From: Candidatus Roizmanbacteria bacterium CG_4_10_14_0_8_um_filter_39_9
GTDB lineage: Bacteria; Patescibacteriota; Microgenomatia; UBA1406; GWC2-37-13
Assembly: GCA_002784505.1 (NCBI GenBank)
Contig: PFLF01000075.1
Span: 1 to 10,472 of the forward strand
DNA: 10,472 nucleotides
Direction of reading: 5' to 3'
Part shown: piece after piece, positions 1 through 5,932 of the stretch
Layout: every line of letters starts with the position of its first letter
Numbering within the stretch: position 1 is the stretch's first letter
Program-made: the position numbers and the translations under genes
The notes under the pieces: model-generated
Told to the model about the DNA's origin: nothing
The model's database searches: none
Seen by the model: only the letters and a program-made list of their open reading frames with translations

Positions 1-2
1 GG

Positions 3-86
3 CTTGAAGAAGATTTTGTTAAAAAAGGAGGATTCCGCGAGAATTTATTAAAGAAGCGTTTAGCTTATCGCAATAGATCAGTATAA
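3..86 (+). CDS. Four-helix-bundle family protein, C-terminal fragment
   Basis: The window opens inside this gene; only the last 27 codons and a TAA stop (84-86) are visible. The reading frame beginning at base 3 gives an acidic then basic tail containing EEDFVKKGGFRENL followed by KKRLAYRNR. From memory of the family, a 'GGF.E.L...R...R' ending is typical of the small four-helix-bundle proteins (23S rRNA intervening-sequence type, 'suffix' subgroup) that are common in candidate-phyla genomes. Other forward frames hit stops sooner or give no family-like peptide. Its function is not established; family members are usually described as structural helical bundles without a known reaction. The call rests on a short tail only. 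Confidence 0.5.
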   Translation, partial: LEEDFVKKGGFRENLLKKRLAYRNRSV

Positions 87-97
87 AGGTTATAGCG

Positions 98-123
98 GTT
101 ATAAAATTTATAACTGTTATAAT
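98..123 (+). promoter_or_regulatory. Extended -10 promoter of the tRNA-Arg gene
   Basis: TATAAT lies at 118-123 and is preceded by TGT (115-117), giving an extended -10 element; transcription would start near 130, about ten bases before the tRNA. No good -35 hexamer is seen. Just upstream, 98-105 and 107-114 form a perfect inverted repeat (GTTATAAA/TTTATAAC) with a one-base centre, and GGTTATA is repeated directly at 88-94 and 97-103. These could be an operator or simply AT-rich sequence. Confidence 0.5.
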
Positions 124-139
124 AATTACTCGTGTATTT

Positions 140-213
140 GCCGAGGTAGCTCAATTGGATAGAGCAGTCCCGTCCTAAGGGAAAGGTTGGGAGTTCAAGT
201 CTCCCCCTTGGCA
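140..213 (+). tRNA. tRNA-Arg (anticodon CCT)
   Basis: A complete cloverleaf can be drawn. The acceptor stem pairs 140-146 with 206-212 (one G-T pair), the D stem pairs GCTC (149-152) with GAGC (162-165), the anticodon loop is GTCCTAA (172-178) with CCT at 174-176, and the T stem GGGAG/CTCCC (189-193, 201-205) encloses TTCAAGT. The discriminator base is A213. It reads AGG codons as arginine. CCA is not encoded (CAC follows), so the tail must be added by a CCA-adding enzyme. The first pair of the anticodon stem (27-43 in tRNA numbering, G167 and A183) is a mismatch. Translated reverse frames across this tRNA are shadows, not genes. Confidence 0.93.
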
Positions 214-233
214 CACAAAGGGATCAGATGGGC

Positions 234-269
234 ATGCGCGAGCCGCGAATGGTCGCGCGGCAAGCGCAT
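234..269. repeat. GC-rich hairpin downstream of the tRNA
   Basis: ATGCGC (234-239) pairs with GCGCAT (264-269) and GCCGCG (242-247) pairs with CGCGGC (256-261), separated by a symmetric GA/AA internal loop and closed by an 8-base loop: 12 base pairs in all. No T-run follows on either strand, so it is not a standard intrinsic terminator. Its GC content is much higher than that of the surrounding sequence. The role is unknown; it could be the 3' part of the tRNA transcript or a remnant of a mobile or repeated element. Confidence 0.6.
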
Positions 270-318
270 CAAGCGGTAGATTCGGGCAAAACTCAATCCG
301 TTTATTCTGCAGTAAGAA

Positions 319-376
319 GTTCGAGCCGACTTTTTTTGCGATGACTGAAAGTTCATCGCAAAAAGTCGGCTCGAAC
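319..376. repeat. Long near-perfect inverted repeat between convergent tRNA and MFS genes
   Basis: The left arm 319-344 and right arm 353-376 are complementary over 24 bases, the only difference being 7 T on the left against 5 A on the right; the loop is 8 bases (345-352). It lies between the plus-strand tRNA and the minus-strand transporter gene, so a bidirectional terminator or RNA stabiliser is plausible by position. The T-run is inside the stem rather than after it, which argues against classical intrinsic termination. A miniature mobile element end is an alternative. Confidence 0.8.
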
Positions 377-425
377 ATCGCCTGTCAAGGCAAAAAATAA
401 AAATGCAAAAAATTTTAAAGAACTT

Positions 426-1616
426 TTAGACTTTGGTTAACTTATCCTGAATTGACATTTTCTGATTCGCATTTTTGTAAATGATCCAATAAATATAAGT
501 TACAGAAAATGCCAAAAAAACCATCATAAGTAGCGCCTTGCGAGGACCGAAAATGTCCGCGGTTCTACCAAGAATTACAGTCATTAGAGCCGCTCCAATA
601 CTTCGACCTAAAGATATGAGTGAATTCATGGTAGCACGTTGATTGCTCGCGTATTCTCTTTGACGCAGATCATTCTCAGCAACAACACCAACTCCATAGA
701 GAAATGAGGTACTAGACATAAGAATTGGTGAAAGTATAGTCGGAAACACTAATGAGATTATATTAATAAATTTATCAAATAAACTTTGTAATAATTTGGC
801 TGTTTCCGACTTCATTTTATTCAATATTTTACCGCTAAAATAAAGTCCAGCTGAGGCACTTACATTTGACACAATATTGGCAAACCCGATTGCCCATATT
901 GGCCAGATTGTGTTATAAAATGCGCCACGAAACTGGTAGGCAAGTTCATCTAAAGAATTAGCGAGTATAGAGGCAAGACTGAGTAATCGGAGTTTTTTGT
1001 TAGTCATAAATAAAGTCAATGCTTCATGCAAGTGAGCATATATATTTGTGCCTTCTTTATGGCGCGAACGTGGCTCGACAAATTGAAAACTTACAATTAG
1101 CATAAATATTTGGGACAATACTGCCAACCACATAACATAAACAAATGAAATACTTGCAATCAAACCACCAATCACAGCGGATAGTGTAAGTCCATTAAAT
1201 TCATGAGAATTAGTTTTCCCAAGATATTCTTTATATTTTTCTTCTTTGCCATCATCGGCAAGTGTATCGTATAAAAAAGCTTCGTTGTTTCCGCTATAAA
1301 ATGCCCTCGACATACCTTCCAAAATTGCCCCAATTACCAAAAACCAATAAGAGAGACCGATTGCGTAAAAAATGAATGCGGCCACTCTAGCGAATGATCC
1401 AAAAATTATAGTATATCTACGACCAACTTTATCGGACAAAATACCAGTAGGAACTTCAAAAATTGCAGCGCTCAGCATAATGACGCCGAAGATGCTGGTT
1501 CCCAAAGTGTATGATCCAGAAACTTTAGCGAAATAGATAATTGCTAAAGGCGCAAAAAAAGTAAAACCAATAAGGAAGTTAAAGATTGATAATAGACGAA
1601 CATTTTTACGGTACAT
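426..1616 (-). CDS. MFS-family multidrug/solute transporter
   Basis: This encodes a 396-residue integral membrane protein of the major facilitator superfamily, expected to move a small solute across the cytoplasmic membrane by proton-coupled exchange; the substrate cannot be told. The length fits a 12-helix MFS protein. The signature motif A, GILSDKVGRR, is at about residues 58-67, in the loop between helices 2 and 3, and a related sequence LGRTADIFGPRKA recurs in the C-terminal half, as expected from the internal duplication. The open frame extends 13 codons further upstream, but I start at the ATG at 1616-1614 because it gives the basic MYRKNVR before the first helix and because a TATACT -10 box lies just upstream, inside or next to the longer version. 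The gene stands alone, with GC-rich hairpin islands on both sides. The closest functional class is probably 'efflux MFS', but that is a guess. Confidence 0.85.
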   Translation of the reverse strand: MYRKNVRLLSIFNFLIGFTFFAPLAIIYFAKVSGSYTLGTSIFGVIMLSAAIFEVPTGILSDKVGRRYTIIFGSFARVAAFIFYAIGLSYWFLVIGAILEGMSRAFYSGNNEAFLYDTLADDGKEEKYKEYLGKTNSHEFNGLTLSAVIGGLIASISFVYVMWLAVLSQIFMLIVSFQFVEPRSRHKEGTNIYAHLHEALTLFMTNKKLRLLSLASILANSLDELAYQFRGAFYNTIWPIWAIGFANIVSNVSASAGLYFSGKILNKMKSETAKLLQSLFDKFINIISLVFPTILSPILMSSTSFLYGVGVVAENDLRQREYASNQRATMNSLISLGRSIGAALMTVILGRTADIFGPRKALLMMVFLAFSVTYIYWIIYKNANQKMSIQDKLTKV

Positions 1617-1624
1617 AATTATAT

Positions 1625-1630
1625 AGTATA
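1625..1630 (-). promoter_or_regulatory. Candidate -10 box for the MFS gene (near-leaderless)
   Basis: Read on the minus strand this is TATACT. The expected start point, about seven bases further on, falls at about 1618, one or two bases before the ATG at 1616, so the mRNA would be nearly leaderless; no Shine-Dalgarno sequence is present. There is no convincing -35 hexamer at 16-18 bases. Confidence 0.35.
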
Positions 1631-1638
1631 ATACTTGT

Positions 1639-1735
1639 GCTCGCGAAGCGAGCAAAAAATCGCGCGCAGAAAAAATAAGCGAGGCCGTCAGGCCGAGCTA
1701 TAGATAGTGCGGCGGTTGGTGGCGGCAACCGCCGC
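1639..1735. other. GC-rich, hairpin-forming intergenic island
   Basis: The 222 bases between the MFS start and the HD gene stop hold no convincing gene. This part is strikingly GC-rich for the window. It contains a perfect hairpin GCTCGC-GAA-GCGAGC (1639-1653), a short GGCC-GTCA-GGCC hairpin (about 1683-1694) and a 10-base-pair hairpin with arms at 1709-1718 and 1726-1735. None is followed by a T-run in a useful orientation. A 70-codon reverse frame crosses it, but its composition is simply that of the GC-rich repeats and I do not accept it as a gene. Beyond 1745 I see only two similar stretches (GCACTTAAGAG near 1773 and GCACCTAAGAG near 1794). Confidence 0.55.
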
Positions 1736-1838
1736 CCCTTTGAAATACGTTCGAATTTGGACATATGTAGAGCACTTAAGAGTACCACCCCGCACCTAAG
1801 AGCACAAACATTACACATGCTTTTTTGCGCAGATGGAA

Positions 1839-2297
1839 TTAGTATATCTTCGGTATCAACCCCTTTGTTTCTTTTAAATAAAGCAGGGGAAAGTATTTTT
1901 TAAATGCTTTTTTATTCGTCATAAAAATAGATTTATCAGCGTCATATATTATTTTCCCTTCCAACAAACGTGCTTCTCCCATTAAACGACGGTGTGGAGT
2001 TGAATGATTTAAAATAATTTCTTTAACCTTCATAATTTTACGTTGGGGATAATTATGTGCTTTAAGAAATTTCTCCGCAACCAACGCACTTGCAACTGGG
2101 TGGTTTTCGTACGAAGAATAATCAATATCATGAAAGATTATTGCGAGTTTTAGAGCTTCGGTATCGATACTATGAAAATATTTTGCAATTTCAATCGCCC
2201 TATTCATTACTTCTTCTACATGATTGTACTGATGAAATAAATCATTCTTTTTATACTCCTTTTTTGCGAATATTTCGGCATCTGTTATGATTGGCAT
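1839..2297 (-). CDS. HD-domain metal-dependent phosphohydrolase
   Basis: A 152-residue soluble protein with the HD-superfamily metal site: H26 in YNHVEEVM, the doublet H56-D57 in IIFHDID, H66 in ENHPVASA, H98 in LNHST and D119/D121 in YDADK. This order matches the small predicted HD hydrolases, which cleave phosphate esters in nucleotides or similar compounds using divalent metals; the substrate is not predictable here. The related proteins I remember are often somewhat longer, so the C-terminus after 'KETKGLIPKIY' may be short, though all the metal ligands are present. It is the last gene of the minus-strand operon, starting 8 bases after the stop of the 529-residue protein. The ATG at 2297 has only a weak AAGAA-like ribosome site, consistent with translational coupling to the gene before it. 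Confidence 0.8.
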   Translation of the reverse strand: MPIITDAEIFAKKEYKKNDLFHQYNHVEEVMNRAIEIAKYFHSIDTEALKLAIIFHDIDYSSYENHPVASALVAEKFLKAHNYPQRKIMKVKEIILNHSTPHRRLMGEARLLEGKIIYDADKSIFMTNKKAFKKYFPLLYLKETKGLIPKIY

Positions 2298-2305
2298 TTT
2301 ATTTC

Positions 2306-3895
2306 TTAAATTGTTAAAGCTTCCTGTTTGGCTCTTTTATTTACTGCACCAATGTATTCAGGAGTTATTCCTGCGGCTGTGTAGTTTCCGTCATGGTAGT
2401 ATGCCATGCCCGCCATTTTCCACATTTGCTCCATAGCCCCTCTAGTCTCATCTCTCTCAATGGGCCCACCACCAAGAGTAATTTGTGTTTCAAAATTAAC
2501 AGCATGGGTGCGGCCTGACACGGTTGGAATATAAAACGGGCCCCAATGATGATATGCGGCATACCCAACATGATTGGGAGCCATAGTATGCAAAAAATGA
2601 GTAATAAAGTCGGCTGGACGTTTTGGAATTGCATTTTTTTCCCTTATTGGTGGATTTTCTCCGTCATATACAGATGTCCGCATATAGTCTTCTAAATTAT
2701 ATGGGTTTGGACCCGGAGTAAACAACTGACCCACTCTTGCCCCCCATTTCATTGCTTCAAGACGGCTATGCATTCTTTTGACAAGGGAGTTAAAGGTTTT
2801 TTTATCTGCAACTTGTATGCGACACCTTTGCTGATCATATCCGACAGCTCTTTGTTCATACAGCTGTTCAATCAGCCGATTCATTATATGACTATCGGGG
2901 GGGATGGATTGTGCATTTTGGAGTATCAGATCCAACATAGAAAGTGTCTGGTCGGGAGTTTGTGGTCTTGCATCAGGCGCTGCTAGACCCATTGCTTTAG
3001 CTGCAAGAAAAATGTCAGAAATAATTGTATTAACCGCCATATCCACCTTTAAGGTTGCTGATGCTATCGGTTTTACACTTCCGATCACTCTTAATTTATT
3101 ATGTGCAAACTCACTTCGTTTCACAATTTTATGTTTTAATAAGGCGGAAGTTACCAGCGCAGTCAGATGCTCATAGTGGTATCTTTCAGCTGGCGCAATT
3201 CCCGAAACTGCTTGGGTTATTTCACTCATAAACGCATACGTCTCTGGATGCTTGGTCCAGAATGCCACATCCTTAAGTGCTCCAGCCATTGCATTAAAGA
3301 CACCATTGAGTGATCTGCCGTCACTTGCCCACTCGTCATTTGCATTAGCAAAATAGAGATCGGTAATATGTGCTAAACGGTCAAGCCGTGAAGGATCAGC
3401 AGCCTTGACGCCTTGTGCAATGTCTGAGAGTTCTTGAACTATATATCCTTGTAACGCTAGAGTTTGTGGTGGCATTGCCGCTAAATCGTTAATGGTTATG
3501 CTATCTTTTTCAATAAGCTTCTCGATTTCCGCTTGTCCGTATATAATTGAGTCAATGTGTGCTTGACCCATATTCCACTCTTTTCCAACGGTATACGCAG
3601 CTGCTTTGGAATGAGAGGATGCGATTTTTGCAAGGACCGCAGAACGTGCAGGGATCATATATCCTTCTTCAAACATGCCGTTTATCGCAATGAGGGAGGG
3701 AAAGTCGGGAGGGATAGCGGCAAGAGCCCTAGTCTCAAAACAGGAAGTGAGGTCAGTCGCAATGTTTGTCGCTCGATCATCAACAGATTTGAATGGAAAA
3801 GGCCTTCCCTGCCACTGATTCCTACTCGATTCACGCCATTGAAGGCTATCTGGAAGTCTAAATGGGTGTAATCTGGTAGGAGCAGCAGTTTCCAT
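2306..3895 (-). CDS. Unrecognised 529-residue protein, middle gene of the regulator operon
   Basis: I do not recognise a family. The protein is alanine-rich and looks largely helical, with no signal peptide and no clear membrane segment, so it is probably cytoplasmic. Visible landmarks are RYHYEHL at about 238-244, and a His- and aromatic-rich C-terminal part (H433, H436, H442, H449, H450, H464) in the stretch around FLHTMAPNHVGYAAYHHWG, followed by a Gly-rich LGGGPIERDE (474-483). The clustered histidines could bind metal, but no known motif is formed. It begins one base after the stop codon of the AAA-like/winged-helix gene and ends 8 bases before the HD gene, so all three are almost surely co-transcribed and probably work together. 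By eye its codons are more GC-rich than those of its neighbours, which could reflect composition or a different origin. Confidence 0.75.
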   Translation of the reverse strand: METAAPTRLHPFRLPDSLQWRESSRNQWQGRPFPFKSVDDRATNIATDLTSCFETRALAAIPPDFPSLIAINGMFEEGYMIPARSAVLAKIASSHSKAAAYTVGKEWNMGQAHIDSIIYGQAEIEKLIEKDSITINDLAAMPPQTLALQGYIVQELSDIAQGVKAADPSRLDRLAHITDLYFANANDEWASDGRSLNGVFNAMAGALKDVAFWTKHPETYAFMSEITQAVSGIAPAERYHYEHLTALVTSALLKHKIVKRSEFAHNKLRVIGSVKPIASATLKVDMAVNTIISDIFLAAKAMGLAAPDARPQTPDQTLSMLDLILQNAQSIPPDSHIMNRLIEQLYEQRAVGYDQQRCRIQVADKKTFNSLVKRMHSRLEAMKWGARVGQLFTPGPNPYNLEDYMRTSVYDGENPPIREKNAIPKRPADFITHFLHTMAPNHVGYAAYHHWGPFYIPTVSGRTHAVNFETQITLGGGPIERDETRGAMEQMWKMAGMAYYHDGNYTAAGITPEYIGAVNKRAKQEALTI

Positions 3896-3896
3896 A

Positions 3897-5027
3897 TTAT
3901 TTCCTAATAAGAAAATATCCCTTCCCTCTTTTTGTTTTTAACTGCCAGGGACTTTTTAACGCCTGAAGTTGGTTGCGGATGGCATAGATCATCTGGTCAA
4001 TAGCCCAATCTGAATAATCCTCAGTCCAACGGGCGCCCCACATCACCTGTGCCACTGAATCACGAGATACAATTGCCGGATATTTATTTTTTAACTCCTG
4101 GAATATCTTTTGTTGGGTAGCTGAAAGCTTAACCTCACTTTCATCAAAGGTATTTAAGAAATATTCTCGAACAAGCGGGCTGAATAGATCGTCATTTTTA
4201 TTTAAATATCCAAATGTTTTTAAATTCTTATAGTATACGCCCGCTTTCTTTACTGATTTTTTCACTAATAAATCGTGAAGAAAATGTAATTCTTTTTTTG
4301 ATAGACCTTCAAATACTTTTTCAATACGGATAAGTGTCTGTGAATCAGATTGCCAGTCATTAAGTTTTCCCCTTTGTGAAAGTAAAAAAAGACTTTTAAG
4401 CAACCCCGTATTTCCCCCGGTTAAATTAAAAAAAGCATCGGACGTAATTTTTGTAGGGCCAAAATACTCCGTGTAGTTTTTATATACGCGCAGAAAACTT
4501 TTTTTATCAACGAGCGAAACCGGAATAATATTTGTTTTAATAGTCTTTTCAAAGAGGGGAGTAGTCGCATCTTTTGAGTTTAAAATATCATAGTTGGCGA
4601 ATATGAGCCAGTTAAACTTGTCTTTTCCGAATATATTTCTCCAGCGGTACACATGTTCCAGCAAAAGGAGCTTTACCGGCTCGTTTGAGCCGAAATGTAA
4701 AACGAGTGTAACGGGTCTGTTATTGCAGAGCGCTTGCATAGTAAAAAAAAGCTCTTCATATGTTTTGAGATTGACAAGGGTTTTTGTTGCCTGAGTAAGC
4801 CCAATCGAGAAAGCAGAAAGGATCTGAGCATCTCCGTCATCAGTCTTGGTAAGCGAAACGGGTACGAAAAGCGGTTGTTTGGGATCAGTTTTTGTCATGG
4901 TGACAAGATTAAAGACATAGTTTTTTCCACAGTCAAACATACCGATAAATGAGGCCGGGTGGCGACTGACGGAGAGGCGTAGTGCCTCAGCTACAATATG
5001 TTTATAGTATGGTGCAACTTGTGTCAT
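3897..5027 (-). CDS. Degenerate AAA/STAND-like domain fused to OmpR/PhoB-type winged helix
   Basis: A 376-residue probable transcription regulator. The C-terminal 80 residues (about 297-376) match the OmpR/PhoB DNA-binding fold: LSATQQKIFQEL, then a helix with SRDSVAQVMWG, the recognition-helix stretch SDWAIDQMIYAIRNQL, and the wing hairpin LKTKRGKGYFLIRK. The N-terminal 220 residues resemble an AAA+/STAND ATPase that has decayed: GMFDCGKN (29-36) sits where a Walker A loop would be but ends in N instead of S/T; VTLVLHFG (106-113) occupies the Walker B strand without the acidic residue; LTGGNTGLLKSL (202-213) resembles the 'GGNPG' sensor segment of STAND proteins. It may therefore sense a ligand or partner without hydrolysing ATP. 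There is no receiver domain. It is the first gene of the minus operon, with its promoter and a likely operator immediately upstream, which points to autoregulation. Confidence 0.75.
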   Translation of the reverse strand: MTQVAPYYKHIVAEALRLSVSRHPASFIGMFDCGKNYVFNLVTMTKTDPKQPLFVPVSLTKTDDGDAQILSAFSIGLTQATKTLVNLKTYEELFFTMQALCNNRPVTLVLHFGSNEPVKLLLLEHVYRWRNIFGKDKFNWLIFANYDILNSKDATTPLFEKTIKTNIIPVSLVDKKSFLRVYKNYTEYFGPTKITSDAFFNLTGGNTGLLKSLFLLSQRGKLNDWQSDSQTLIRIEKVFEGLSKKELHFLHDLLVKKSVKKAGVYYKNLKTFGYLNKNDDLFSPLVREYFLNTFDESEVKLSATQQKIFQELKNKYPAIVSRDSVAQVMWGARWTEDYSDWAIDQMIYAIRNQLQALKSPWQLKTKRGKGYFLIRK

Positions 5028-5043
5028 ATAGGCTTTTTATACA

Positions 5044-5065
5044 CTCAGATAACTCTCAGGTTACT
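5044..5065. promoter_or_regulatory. Tandem 11-base direct repeat, likely winged-helix operator
   Basis: CTCAGATAACT (5044-5054) is followed without a gap by CTCAGGTTACT (5055-5065), identical at 9 of 11 positions. OmpR/PhoB-type DNA-binding domains are known to bind head-to-tail on direct repeats with an 11-base period, and the adjacent gene encodes such a domain. The pair covers about +1 to +22 of the minus promoter (repression position) and about -49 to -28 of the plus promoter (activation position). The binding itself is inferred. Confidence 0.6.
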
Positions 5066-5071
5066 CCCTCT

Positions 5072-5100
5072 ATTATATCCTATAATAGCAAAATTATCAA
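5072..5100 (-). promoter_or_regulatory. Sigma70 promoter of the regulator-HD operon
   Basis: On the minus strand TTGATA (5100-5095) is separated by exactly 17 bases from a perfect TATAAT (5077-5072). The predicted start is near 5065, giving a leader of about 38 bases to the ATG at 5027. No Shine-Dalgarno sequence is visible in that leader. Confidence 0.75.
5081..5086 (+). promoter_or_regulatory. -10 box of the divergent plus-strand operon
   Basis: A perfect TATAAT whose start point would be near 5093, about 27 bases before the ATG at 5120. No good -35 hexamer lies 16-18 bases upstream; the second 11-base repeat occupies that place. A promoter with a strong -10, a poor -35 and a repeat pair overlapping -35 is the layout of PhoB-type activator-dependent promoters. 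Confidence 0.55.
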
Positions 5101-5119
5101 TTATTAATAATACATTCAT

Positions 5120-5872
5120 ATGAAAGTTGAATTAACTTCCCACCCAGACGTACAGATGTCGACCACAAGTCCTAATGAAATGATAAAAAACGCTCTTCAA
5201 TCAAAGCTTATAGGCAATTTATTCAGTACACAGCCTCAGTATTTAGTATCTGATTGGCATAAGCTCCCCTTTCGAGATTATAATAATGATGCTCCTGATG
5301 GTGGAAAAACCTTCGCATCATATTTTGAAATTACACCACATACTGATCCTCAATTACCAGGGGACGAGAAAAAATGGGTAAGTGTAGCATATGCTGATTT
5401 CAGTTTTAGTCCTGCTAATTTAGAGAAAGCAAAATACCATATTGGAAGACAATTAGAAGAGCAAAGAGGCGCAGTTATTCCATCAGATCTTATTAAATTT
5501 TCGATTCCTCTCACGATTGATGCTGACGAACATTCATACGGCAAACTTGGTATGGCTCGACTCTTAATTTCAGATGAGGACGATGTTATTGTTACAAAAC
5601 ACATGCGTATCGGGTCTTCTGATCAGACTGTAGGAGAAATTATTTTCGAAGGTACTGTAAAGAGTGTGATGGACAAACTGACAAAACCATCTGTGCGTAG
5701 GGCGACAATGCGAGAGTTTTCTAAACTGGTTCAAGAACCCGGAGATCATTATTACTCAGATGAGGAAACGAATAAAATACTGACAGAATTAGTGGGTCTT
5801 ATTAATTCACAATTTAGTCATCGATATAAGAAGCCTCAAAATAACAAGAATAGAGAAGATGGATTGACATAA
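5120..5872 (+). CDS. Unrecognised 250-residue acidic protein, first gene of plus operon
   Basis: No family is recognised. There is no signal peptide or membrane segment, so it is probably cytoplasmic. The middle part (about 64-185) alternates short hydrophobic strands and charged loops, for example FASYFEITPH, KKWVSVAYADFSFS, FSIPLTIDADEH and GEIIFEGTV, suggesting a mixed or beta-rich domain; the C-terminus (about 200-250) is helical then polar, Asn/Lys-rich and probably unfolded. The ATG at 5120 is chosen because it follows the -10 box at a normal distance and is the first in frame; no ribosome-binding site is seen, and M13 or M21 are possible later starts. It is transcribed away from the winged-helix regulator across the shared control region, so it is the likeliest direct target of that regulator. 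Confidence 0.7.
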   Translation: MKVELTSHPDVQMSTTSPNEMIKNALQSKLIGNLFSTQPQYLVSDWHKLPFRDYNNDAPDGGKTFASYFEITPHTDPQLPGDEKKWVSVAYADFSFSPANLEKAKYHIGRQLEEQRGAVIPSDLIKFSIPLTIDADEHSYGKLGMARLLISDEDDVIVTKHMRIGSSDQTVGEIIFEGTVKSVMDKLTKPSVRRATMREFSKLVQEPGDHYYSDEETNKILTELVGLINSQFSHRYKKPQNNKNREDGLT

Positions 5873-5894
5873 TGAAAAAAATATTCATATGTCA
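5865..5894. repeat. AT-rich hairpin between the 250-residue gene and the channel gene
   Basis: TGACATA (5865-5871) pairs with TATGTCA (5888-5894), and after a bulged A, TGAA (5873-5876) pairs with TTCA (5884-5887), giving about 11 base pairs. It overlaps the stop codon of the upstream gene. No T-run follows, so it is not a clear terminator; it may attenuate or process the transcript. TTGACA at 5864-5869 inside it could also be a -35 box, but no convincing -10 is found at the right distance. Confidence 0.35.
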
Positions 5895-5932
5895 AATTAA
5901 TTATTAATTCATTTCGTTTTCTATGACCCACG

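Noticed and set aside
175..378. 67-codon reverse open frame across the tRNA and hairpins
   Set aside because: It is antisense to the tRNA (giving the familiar tRNA-shadow peptide GDLNSQPFP) and to the palindrome; no start signal.
1617..1655. 13-codon N-terminal extension of the MFS protein from ATG 1655
   Set aside because: It would include the likely -10 box, runs into the GC-rich hairpin, and adds residues before the normal basic N-terminus.
1639..1660. Hairpin followed by AAAAAA as an intrinsic terminator
   Set aside because: On the plus strand the run is A, not T; on the minus strand the T-run comes before the stem and the hairpin sits upstream of the MFS promoter.
1606..1818. 70-codon reverse open frame in the GC-rich island
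   Set aside because: Its composition reflects the GC-rich repeats, it overlaps the MFS start, and it has no ribosome site or family resemblance.
3557..3871. 104-codon forward frame inside the 529-residue gene
   Set aside because: Antisense shadow in a tightly packed operon; irregular, Cys/Arg-rich translation.
5872..5932. Similarity between the AT-rich leaders before 5120 and before 5933 as a shared regulatory element
   Set aside because: Both contain TTATTAAT and ATTCAT(ATG), but the sequences are so AT-rich that the match is not convincing.
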